Part shown: positions 40,615-46,298 of the stretch, one piece after another
Numbering within the stretch: position 1 is the stretch's first letter
Layout of the letters: each line of letters opens with the position of its first letter
The notes under the pieces: model-generated
Seen by the model: the letters and a program-made list of their open reading frames with translations, nothing else
Told to the model about the DNA's origin: nothing
Databases searched by the model: none
Translations under genes and position numbers: made by a program
Assembly (NCBI GenBank): GCA_948434855.1
Contig: CAOJFR010000006.1
Span: 1 to 46,298, forward strand
DNA: 46,298 bases
Reading direction: 5' to 3'
Source: an uncultured Clostridia bacterium
GTDB taxonomy: Bacteria; Bacillota; Clostridia; Christensenellales; UBA1242

Positions 40615-41040
40615 GTGAAAATAATAGCTCTAGACATTGGCACAGTAAGAATTGGTATAGCTGCTTCCGATATAATGGAAATCATTGCTTCGCCTTGCAC
40701 TGTTTATAGGCGAACAAAAAGTCTTGCAGCAGATGTTAAAGCGGTTTCAGAAATTATAAATAATCTTTGCGCTGGAGAGATAGTCATTGGGTTGCCATTA
40801 AAGTTAGATGGCACAGAAGGTTCAAGCGTTGCCATGGCAAAAGAATTTGGCACAGAGCTTGAAAAATTTGTCAACATTCCTGTGGTATATCAAGATGAAA
40901 GGCTTTCAACTGTTTCGGCTGAAAGGGTGCTCATTGAGTCAGGAATGCGAAGAGAAAAACGCAAGGACAAAATAGACAGCGTTGCAGCAACCTTTATATT
41001 GCAAACTTACCTAGATAAAAAGAGCAACTTAAAGGCATAA
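40615..41040 (+). CDS. ruvX: Holliday junction resolvase-like protein RuvX (YqgF), GTG start
   Basis: 141 residues with the RNase H-like core: IIALDIGTVRIGIAASD at the N-terminus, EIVIGLPLKLDGTEGSS, VYQDERLSTVSAERVL and KDKIDSVAATFILQTYLD. YqgF proteins help process pre-16S rRNA 5' ends; a role in recombination was first proposed from structure. Initiates with GTG after ATGAGGAG. Followed by the DUF1292 gene as in other Bacillota (yrrK-yrzB). Confidence 0.94.
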   Translation: MKIIALDIGTVRIGIAASDIMEIIASPCTVYRRTKSLAADVKAVSEIINNLCAGEIVIGLPLKLDGTEGSSVAMAKEFGTELEKFVNIPVVYQDERLSTVSAERVLIESGMRREKRKDKIDSVAATFILQTYLDKKSNLKA

Positions 41041-41064
41041 AACATAAAAAATAGGAGAATTATT

Positions 41065-41424
41065 ATGGCAGATGAAGAATTTTTAAAAGATGAAAACCTT
41101 CCAGATTCACTTGAGCATATGGAAGAAGATGATGATGATGTGGTAACACTTCTCTCAGCTAATGGTGAAGAGATTGACTTTGTAGAGATTGCAGGCATTG
41201 CATACAAAGGTTCATTCTATGCAATTTTGCAACCAGTAGAGCTTCTTGATGGTATGGATGATGATGAAGCATTAGTTTTCAAAGTAACAAGAGGCAAAGA
41301 TGGCGAAGACAAGTTTGAAATTGAGCTTGATGACAGCATCATAGACGCTGTGTTTGCAGAGTATAACAAACTTCTTGATGAAGCGCTTGCAAATAAAGAT
41401 TCAGACGACGACTCTGCCAAATAA
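41065..41424 (+). CDS. yrzB: DUF1292 family protein (YrzB-like)
   Basis: 119 residues, very acidic. The core VVTLLSANGEEIDFVEIAGIAYKGSFYAILQPVE and ALVFKVT...FEIELDDSIIDAVFAEYNKLLDE match DUF1292, with extra acidic residues at both ends. Function unknown; conserved next to ruvX. Shine-Dalgarno TAGGAGAA. Confidence 0.85.
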   Translation: MADEEFLKDENLPDSLEHMEEDDDDVVTLLSANGEEIDFVEIAGIAYKGSFYAILQPVELLDGMDDDEALVFKVTRGKDGEDKFEIELDDSIIDAVFAEYNKLLDEALANKDSDDDSAK

Positions 41425-41449
41425 ATTTAGTGAAATAAAACAAAATTTT

Positions 41450-41479
41450 AAGTTCGCATTTTTCTTGCGGACTTTTTTA
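41450..41479 (+). terminator. Terminator after the ruvX-DUF1292 operon
   Basis: AAGTTCGCA (41450-41458) pairs with TGCGGACTT (41466-41474), T run follows. Confidence 0.8.
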
Positions 41480-41481
41480 TT

Positions 41482-41530
41482 GAAAAAATTGTCAGTGCTC
41501 CGAGACAAATTTTCAAAATCATGTTATAAT
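41482..41530 (+). promoter_or_regulatory. Upstream promoter with flanking inverted repeat
   Basis: GAGACA (41502-41507), 17 bases, TATAAT (41525-41530). GAAAAAATTGTC (41482-41493) and GACAAATTTTC (41504-41514) form an inverted repeat over the -35. It would transcribe the unusually G-rich GGGTGTGGGTGG stretch at about 41545. Confidence 0.4.
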
Positions 41531-41595
41531 TGAGTTAACGAAACGGGTGTGGGTGGATTGTTAAGCAGGGAGTATTAAAAAATAAAAATACAATA

Positions 41596-41624
41596 TTGAC
41601 AATCGGTTATAGTGGTGATAAAAT
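41596..41624 (+). promoter_or_regulatory. Main promoter of the gene at 41648
   Basis: TTGACA (41596-41601), 17 bases, TAAAAT (41619-41624). It leaves a leader of about 17 bases starting at the ribosome site GGGAGG. Confidence 0.6.
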
Positions 41625-41647
41625 AATTTTGTTTAGGGAGGTTTGCT

Positions 41648-42274
41648 ATGAGAAAAGGATTAAATAAAAATTATCTAAATATAAGGGTAAAACCAATGAT
41701 AGAAACTCCACAAGTTGATGTTGTTCATATTGGGAAAATAATGGACAATATAGATATAATAGTCGGGGATACAAAGTTTGGTCATAAGTTAGTTAAATTT
41801 GATGATGACAAAATGAGTTTTATAAATGACGAAACAAATGAAGTTTGGAACAGGTTTTTTAATTCAGTAACTGATTTTACCAATGGCACAGCAGTTGTTC
41901 AAGATACTGCTGGCATCTATCACTTAGCAACACCAACAAGATATATCTTTCTAAGTGGAAACAAATTAGAAATTGAAGATCAAAAGAGAAACTTTTCAGA
42001 TTTGTGTTATGAAAAACCAGACATCTTTATTACACATTTCTTTGACAAATGTGAACTTGCAACTTCAAAGGAACTTAGAAACCTTGCTATAGAAATGATA
42101 AAAGTTGCAGTTTTAACTGGAAGGTTATTGCCAAAGGAAGCAGACAATTTATTAAAGAGAGTTAAATCAATAATTGGCAGACGTTCAACAAAATCACAAA
42201 CAGAGAGAATTATGGATAGGTTAACTGATTTCCAAAATACAGATGTAGAAGAATTCTTGAAAAAATCTTTTTAA
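41648..42274 (+). CDS. Unrecognised protein with a WG-repeat-like strand pattern
   Basis: 208 residues; I do not recognise the family. No signal peptide or membrane helix. The first half is beta-rich, and INDETNEVWNRFFNSVTDFTNGTAVVQDTAGIYHL resembles a single WG beta-repeat (its parts: NRFFNSVTDFTNGTAVVQD). The second half is helical and basic, with AIEMIKVAVLTGRLLPKEADNLLKRVKSIIGRR. Its own promoter, a strong GGGAGG ribosome site and a terminator make it a single-gene unit. Role unknown. Confidence 0.7.
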   Translation: MRKGLNKNYLNIRVKPMIETPQVDVVHIGKIMDNIDIIVGDTKFGHKLVKFDDDKMSFINDETNEVWNRFFNSVTDFTNGTAVVQDTAGIYHLATPTRYIFLSGNKLEIEDQKRNFSDLCYEKPDIFITHFFDKCELATSKELRNLAIEMIKVAVLTGRLLPKEADNLLKRVKSIIGRRSTKSQTERIMDRLTDFQNTDVEEFLKKSF

Positions 42275-42284
42275 ATTGCAAGAT

Positions 42285-42310
42285 AAAAAAGAGGCAAACC
42301 CTCTTTTTTT
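42285..42310 (+). terminator. Terminator of the gene at 41648
   Basis: AAAAAAGAGG (42285-42294), loop CAAAC, CCTCTTTTTTT (from 42300). Confidence 0.8.
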
Positions 42311-42354
42311 GCTGCAGTTTTTTATTAAAAATATAATTAGAATTAAAAATTCTC

Positions 42355-42383
42355 TTGCTTTTTTAAAAGGCTTGTGTTATTAT
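42355..42383 (+). promoter_or_regulatory. Promoter of rpsB
   Basis: TTGCTT (42355-42360), 17 bases, TATTAT (42378-42383). +1 near 42390. Confidence 0.6.
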
Positions 42384-42389
42384 TCTTCT

Positions 42390-42503
42390 ATCACACATTT
42401 GCGTGGATGTTTTTGGTGTTGCACAAAATTAAATTTTTATGGTTTTGTGTTCCAAATTCAGTTGAAGCGTAGAGAGGGATAAACAAAAAGGAGAAAAATA
42501 AAA
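42390..42503 (+). promoter_or_regulatory. Long 5' leader of rpsB with hairpin
   Basis: About 114 bases untranslated. GCACAAAA (42421-42428) pairs with TTTTGTGT (42443-42450). The region is richer in G than nearby gaps (GCGTGGATG, GAAGCGTAGAGAGGG). It may be an S2 autoregulatory leader; no known class is recognised. Confidence 0.4.
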
Positions 42504-43325
42504 ATGGCAGTTGTATCAATGAAACAACTACTTGAGGCAGGTGTTCACTTTGGTCACCCAACAAGAAAATGGAACCCAAAGATGAAAAAATACATTTTCA
42601 CCGCAAGAAATGATATTTATATCCTAGACCTTGAGAAAACAGTAGTTCTTATTGACGAAGCATATGCTTTTGTTAAAGGAATTGTTGAAGCAGGCGGAAA
42701 CATCCTATTCGTAGGAACAAAAAAACAAGCAAAAGAAGCAGTTATTGAAGAGGCTCAAAGAGCAGGAATGTTCTATATGGGCAACCGTTGGCTTGGCGGC
42801 ACACTCACAAACTTCAAAACAATTAGAAGCAGAGTTGACAGACTTGCAAAATTAAATCAAATGGAAACAACAGGTGAGTTTGACCTTCTTCCAAAAAAAG
42901 AAGTTTTAGAGCTCAAAGCTGAAAGACAAAAACTTGAAGATAACCTTGGCGGTATCAAAGAGATGAGAAGTCTTCCTGCAGCATTATTTGTTGTTGACCC
43001 AGGCAAAGAATATATTGCAGTTCGTGAAGCAAAAAGCCTTGGAATTCCAATCGTAGCTTTAGTAGACACAAACTGTGATCCAGATGATGTAGATTATGTT
43101 ATTCCAGGAAACGATGATGCAATTCGTGCAGTTAAACTTATTGCTGGTGCAATCGCAGACGCTTGTATTGAAGCAAGAGAAGGCGAAGAAGGACTTGCAA
43201 GAATTAAGGCAGCAGAGGCAGCAGCCGCTGGTGAAACCTTAGAAGAGACTGCAGCAGATTCTCAAGAAGAATCTCAAGCAGTTGAAGCTATTTCAGAAGA
43301 ACCAAAAGCAGAAGTTCAAGAATAA
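42504..43325 (+). CDS. rpsB: 30S ribosomal protein S2
   Basis: 273 residues. Typical S2: MKQLLEAGVHFGHPTRKWNPKMKKYIF, GGNILFVGTKKQAKEAV, NRWLGGTLTNFKTI, ALFVVDPGKEYIAVREAKSLGIP and PGNDDAIRAVKLI. The last 40 residues are an acidic, Ala/Glu-rich extension (AAAAGETLEETAADSQEESQ) beyond the core. First gene of the rpsB-tsf unit. Confidence 0.97.
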   Translation: MAVVSMKQLLEAGVHFGHPTRKWNPKMKKYIFTARNDIYILDLEKTVVLIDEAYAFVKGIVEAGGNILFVGTKKQAKEAVIEEAQRAGMFYMGNRWLGGTLTNFKTIRSRVDRLAKLNQMETTGEFDLLPKKEVLELKAERQKLEDNLGGIKEMRSLPAALFVVDPGKEYIAVREAKSLGIPIVALVDTNCDPDDVDYVIPGNDDAIRAVKLIAGAIADACIEAREGEEGLARIKAAEAAAAGETLEETAADSQEESQAVEAISEEPKAEVQE

Positions 43326-43413
43326 TTAATAAGCCTCTAAAAAAGCGTAAAGCGCTTATATTAGTGCAATATTATAAATTTAAAAATTAATATAGAGTTT
43401 AAGGAGAAAAATT

Positions 43414-44064
43414 ATGGCATTTACCGTTAGTGATATTACAACGCTCAGAGAGCAAACAGGTGCTGGAATGCTTGATTGCAAAAATGCACTCACAGAGTGT
43501 AATGGAGATATGGGCAAAGCAGCAGATTGGCTCAGAGAAAAGGGAATTGCAAAGGCAGCAAAAAAAGCATCAAGAATTGCAGCAGAAGGTTCAGTTTTTT
43601 TATACAACCACATGAATGGAAAAATTGGTGTTATGCTTGAGCTTAACTGCGAAACAGACTTTGTTGCAAAAAATCCAGATTTCCAAACACTTGGTCATGA
43701 CATTTGTTTGCACATTGCAGCAAATGCACCAAAATATGTTTCAAAAGATGAAGTTGATGATAGCGAGCTTCAAAAAGAGAGAGAAATTCTCAGAGCACAA
43801 GTTATCAATGAAGGCAAGCCAGAAGCAATGGCAGATAAAATTGTTGATGGAAAAATTAGCAAATACTATAAAGATGTATGTCTTTTAGAGCAAGACTTTG
43901 TTAAAGACCCATCTGTTACTGTTAATCAGCTTATTAGTGATGCAGTTGCAAAAATTGGTGAAAAGATTTCTGTTCGCCGTTTTGCAAGATTTGTTATGGG
44001 CGAAGGTCTTGAAAAGAGACAGGATAACTTAGCAGAAGAAGTTGAAAAGCAAATTAAAGGCTAA
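43414..44064 (+). CDS. tsf: Elongation factor Ts (short form)
   Basis: Nucleotide exchange factor for EF-Tu. 216 residues, the short clostridial/Thermus-like form with one core subdomain. The N-terminal UBA-like domain has LREQTGAGMLDCKNALTE, then VMLELNCETDFVAKNPDF and the C-terminal RRFARFVMGEGLEK. Its last four codons lie within the left arm of structured repeat copy D. Shine-Dalgarno TTAAGGAG. An 88-base spacer with a weak hairpin (AAGCG/CGCTT) separates it from rpsB. Confidence 0.96.
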   Translation: MAFTVSDITTLREQTGAGMLDCKNALTECNGDMGKAADWLREKGIAKAAKKASRIAAEGSVFLYNHMNGKIGVMLELNCETDFVAKNPDFQTLGHDICLHIAANAPKYVSKDEVDDSELQKEREILRAQVINEGKPEAMADKIVDGKISKYYKDVCLLEQDFVKDPSVTVNQLISDAVAKIGEKISVRRFARFVMGEGLEKRQDNLAEEVEKQIKG

Positions 44065-44180
44065 AATTTGCCAAAATTGCTTTGTTTCTATAAAAAAATA
44101 AGACAGTCACTTACCGTTTAGTAAGCTTCTGCCTTATTTTTTTTATGAGCCTCGCACTTCAACAAATTTTAACCTTTAAT
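44053..44180 (+). repeat. Structured nested repeat, copy D
   Basis: Outer arms 44053-44070 and 44163-44180 pair at 17 of 18 positions and include the end of tsf. Inner stem AAAAAAATAAG (44092-44102) with CTTATTTTTTT (44133-44143), internal loop ACAGTCA / CTTCTGC, upper helix CTTAC/GTAAG, loop CGTTTA. The strings CTTTGTTTCT before and GCCTCG after the inner hairpin are shared with copies B and C. Confidence 0.8.
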
Positions 44181-44185
44181 TACTT

Positions 44186-44222
44186 AAGTTAAAAATCTAT
44201 TTATATGTTTCTAAAAAAAATT
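44186..44222 (+). repeat. Truncated copy E of the structured repeat (5' part only)
   Basis: AAGTTAAAAATCTATTTATA then TGTTTCTAAAAAAAATT resembles the left arm and junction of copies B and C, but the inner hairpin and right arm are missing. Confidence 0.4.
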
Positions 44223-44260
44223 ATTCATGAAAATTCTTTATTTTTATTTATTTTCGCCCA

Positions 44261-44289
44261 TTGACAAAGTTATATTTCCACCTTATAAT
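44261..44289 (+). promoter_or_regulatory. Consensus promoter of the transglutaminase-like gene
   Basis: TTGACA (44261-44266), 17 bases, TATAAT (44284-44289): a perfect sigma-A consensus, the strongest in the window. +1 near 44296. Confidence 0.85.
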
Positions 44290-44322
44290 AAAATTAATAA
44301 AGTTTTTATTGGGGAGGAATTT

Positions 44323-46041
44323 ATGGCAGTTAAAGAAAAAATATCTGAAACATTAGATGAGCTAGAAAATTCCAACTCGGGCATAGTTTTAAGATTTGAG
44401 GATATTCTTGCAGGAAAGTCTTTTTCTGAAATGAAAAAAGTAGCTGAAAAATTAACTAGATTTTATGAAGAAAGTCTGGAAAACAGCTTAAAACAGCTAT
44501 ATTTTTATGCTGAAAGTGATAAAAATGCGATTAATGATGCCGAATACTTAGAATATTTGCATATTATGGATTTATTAAGAAAGCCACAATCTTGCCTTAA
44601 TAAGTTTGAAATAGAAAAACTTTTTAGTGTTTATTTAGATGGAATTAAGCATAATTATGGACCATTCACAGATAACAATCATAAAATTTTTTATGCAGAA
44701 GAATATAATCTTAATGATGCAATTTATGATAAGGATATTTTAAGGGGAATAATTGCAAGGATTCCTGACGTTATGTTGCTTCCAAAAAAAGTTAGACTTG
44801 AAAGAGAAATAAAAGAAAAAGAAACACAGTTAGAAACAATTAAAAGTTTTAACAAAAATAACTTTTCGTTTGCTGTAAACAAAAATGTATTTTTTCAAAA
44901 TTTTGCAGAGATAAAGAGCTTTCTAAAAAAGTTGACAAACTTTGGAAAAAAGTGTGAGCTTGTTATTGATGATGATGGTCAAATTGTTTTGCCAAACAAC
45001 TCAAAATCAGAAGTGCCATATAGTTATAACAGTTCTCAAATGAAGATGTTTAACGAACTTATAGAGAAGTCTTTGGTTGAAAATTTGTGGTTTTCAGAGT
45101 TTTTTGAAGAGCGATTCATCCCAACAAACAGGTCAGCTCTTTGGTCATACGATTATGTATATGAAGCAAATGCTGAAAAAAAATTTATTGCAAGCTATAT
45201 GCAAGATGCAAAGCTTTCACCCTTTGAAACAGTTTTAGAAGCAAACAGACAAATAACAAAATCAAAATATATTGGAACTGCAACCAACAGTGAAAAATCA
45301 AGAACATTTTTAACTGCAATGGATGCAAGAGTGTTTGATACAGAACTTATGCCAGAATTAGCATTTGTTTGCACAGGCTATGCAAGTTTTGCAAAGGCAA
45401 TTATGGATGAAATTGGCAATAAAAACATCAAAACAACACTTGTTCCAATAGATTTTTATTATAAAGGGACATCTCGCAAAAAATATTCAGCAACTCATCT
45501 AGCCGTGCTTATTGAAATAAAAGATGAAAAGTATGCTATTGATGGGGCTTATATTTGGGATCCAACTTGGAGCATAAATACATTAGATTTTGTTCTTAGT
45601 CCAATTTCAGACTTAAAAAAATTCAAAAAAATATATGCAAACATAGACCATAGAAATAAGTCTAAAATAGAAAAGTTTATTGTGTCTCCAAGAGAAGAAA
45701 CAATGCCAGAAGACAAAGTTATAAATAGTGTTTATGATGAGTTTATTGGCTTAAATAATGCAATTCCGCTTGCAATATATAGAGAGGCACTTGGTGAAGT
45801 ATTTAATAAACTAAGGGGTTTAAAATATTTTTCAGAAGTACATTTTTTAAAGAAAAATAATAATGAACTAATAAATAGCATTTTCAATGAAACAGCCCTA
45901 AGTTTAACAATGCTTAGTCCTGAAAATGCGGATAATAGCTTTTACAAAGAGATGAGAGATTATTATTTAAAACATGAAAAGCTATATCCAAAATGGTCTG
46001 AAAATTGGCTAAAATATAATGAAAATCATAAACTTAAATAA
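44323..46041 (+). CDS. Large protein with a transglutaminase-like (Cys-His-Asp) domain
   Basis: 572 residues from ATG 44323 (GGGGAGGAA upstream; a longer frame from 44227 starts before the promoter). The N-terminal 330 residues are helical, without signal peptide or membrane segment. A papain-like transglutaminase core follows: nucleophile C350 in FVCTGYASFAKAIMDEIG, H392 in SATHLAVLIEI and D413 in GAYIWDPTW, in correct order and spacing. Known family members are peptidases, amidases or cross-linking enzymes, so a cytoplasmic peptide or protein modification is possible; substrate unknown. It occupies the place between tsf and frr where pyrH is normally found, and its perfect promoter suggests high expression. 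Confidence 0.65.
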   Translation: MAVKEKISETLDELENSNSGIVLRFEDILAGKSFSEMKKVAEKLTRFYEESLENSLKQLYFYAESDKNAINDAEYLEYLHIMDLLRKPQSCLNKFEIEKLFSVYLDGIKHNYGPFTDNNHKIFYAEEYNLNDAIYDKDILRGIIARIPDVMLLPKKVRLEREIKEKETQLETIKSFNKNNFSFAVNKNVFFQNFAEIKSFLKKLTNFGKKCELVIDDDGQIVLPNNSKSEVPYSYNSSQMKMFNELIEKSLVENLWFSEFFEERFIPTNRSALWSYDYVYEANAEKKFIASYMQDAKLSPFETVLEANRQITKSKYIGTATNSEKSRTFLTAMDARVFDTELMPELAFVCTGYASFAKAIMDEIGNKNIKTTLVPIDFYYKGTSRKKYSATHLAVLIEIKDEKYAIDGAYIWDPTWSINTLDFVLSPISDLKKFKKIYANIDHRNKSKIEKFIVSPREETMPEDKVINSVYDEFIGLNNAIPLAIYREALGEVFNKLRGLKYFSEVHFLKKNNNELINSIFNETALSLTMLSPENADNSFYKEMRDYYLKHEKLYPKWSENWLKYNENHKLK

Positions 46042-46047
46042 TTTATA

Positions 46048-46079
46048 AAACAGGTTTTGTAATAAAAGCCTGTTTTTTT
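46048..46079 (+). terminator. Terminator of the transglutaminase-like gene
   Basis: AAACAGG (46048-46054) pairs with CCTGTTT (46069-46075), T run follows. Confidence 0.75.
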
Positions 46080-46111
46080 GTGTGTTTTCAATAGTTGACG
46101 CACAAATTTGA

Positions 46112-46140
46112 TTGATAAATTAAATTTTTTTTAGTATTAT
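46112..46140 (+). promoter_or_regulatory. Promoter of frr
   Basis: TTGATA (46112-46117), 17 bases, TATTAT (46135-46140). Confidence 0.55.
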
Positions 46141-46168
46141 ATTATTTAGAAAAGGAGAAAATTTTTTT

Positions 46169-46298
46169 ATGAATATTCAAAATGAAAATGTAGAAATGAT
46201 TTTTATGGATTTTGCTGAAGCGCTTGAAAAAGCTGTTAGTCATTATACAGGCGAGCTTGCAAATGTTAGAGCAGGCAGAGCAAACCCACATATATTAG
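46169..46298 (+). CDS. frr: Ribosome recycling factor, 5' part only
   Basis: 43 codons before the window edge: MNIQNENVEMIFMDFAEALE, then KAVSHYTGELANVRAGRANP. The ELANVRAGRANPHIL segment is the RRF N-terminal signature (xxxRxGRANPxxL), part of the long three-helix bundle that splits post-termination ribosomes with EF-G. Shine-Dalgarno AAAGGAG. Partial at the 3' end. Confidence 0.88.
   Translation, partial: MNIQNENVEMIFMDFAEALEKAVSHYTGELANVRAGRANPHIL

Noticed and set aside
42276..42482. Small open frame between the gene at 41648 and rpsB
   Set aside because: It covers a terminator and the rpsB promoter and leader, has no ribosome site and an implausible composition.
43326..43413. Terminator between rpsB and tsf
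   Set aside because: The AAGCG/CGCTT hairpin is only five pairs and lacks a T run; at most a weak attenuator or processing site.
44227..44322. Upstream start for the transglutaminase-like protein
   Set aside because: The ATG at 44227 precedes the consensus promoter at 44261-44289 and lacks a ribosome site; ATG 44323 has GGGGAGG.

Overview
The window is an AT-rich (about one third G+C by eye), gene-dense stretch of bacterial chromosome from what looks like an anaerobic, low-GC Bacillota (Clostridia-type) organism, probably uncultured or genome-reduced. The evidence is the gene order: rsmD, a coiled-coil gene, ylbJ, tmcAL, pta, ackA, rpmF, plsX, rnc, smc, ftsY, ylxM, ffh, rpsP and khpA; then rimM, trmD, rbgA, rnhB, yraN, rplS, comM, dprA, topA, trmFO, hslV and hslU; then ruvX, a DUF1292 gene, rpsB, tsf and frr. 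A flavodiiron oxygen/NO reductase and the Pta-AckA pair fit an oxygen-sensitive fermenter. YlbJ points to spore-forming ancestry. Nothing indicates a plasmid, phage or CRISPR array.

Layout. 1-2000: end of a DegV-like protein, a Nudix hydrolase, an apparently leaderless acetyltransferase gene on the minus strand, and tRNA-Lys(CTT). 2000-6800: flavodiiron protein, metG, alr, rsmD. 6750-10300: coiled-coil protein, YlbJ, a PnuC-like transporter and TmcAL, packed convergently. 10300-14900: acetate kinase pathway, rpmF, plsX, rnc. 14900-22100: SMC and the SRP pathway (ftsY, ylxM, ffh), interrupted by a small divergent HTH/effector module with three evenly spaced operators. 22100-29200: rpsP, khpA, two tandem structured repeats, aspS, a YgjV-like membrane protein, then a long translation and tRNA-modification operon ending in rplS behind an L19-type leader. 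29200-38300: a disrupted comM, dprA, a GNAT gene, topA, trmFO, hslVU and a thioredoxin. 38300-42300: cysteine desulfurase with a cysteine-free IscU-like partner, a YtxH-like protein, ruvX, DUF1292, and an unrecognised gene. 42300-46298: rpsB, tsf, a transglutaminase-like protein where pyrH would be expected, and the start of frr.

The strongest candidate for something undescribed is a family of nested inverted repeats. Four complete copies (19464-19577, 22741-22867, 22875-22989, 44053-44180) and one truncated copy (44186-44222) sit at, or within about 12 bases of, stop codons. Each has a long outer stem whose sequence differs between copies while pairing is kept, and an inner A-tract/T-tract hairpin. 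In three copies the inner hairpin carries a conserved internal loop (ACAGTCA opposite CTNSTGC) between helices that covary. This is the pattern of a structured RNA or a mobile terminator element. Other points of interest are an IscU-like protein without any cysteine, a comM gene with four in-frame stops but no net frameshift, an hslU whose start codon is out of frame by one base, a repeated post-stop 15-mer (AAAAAACGCAAAATT), and several non-standard translation starts.
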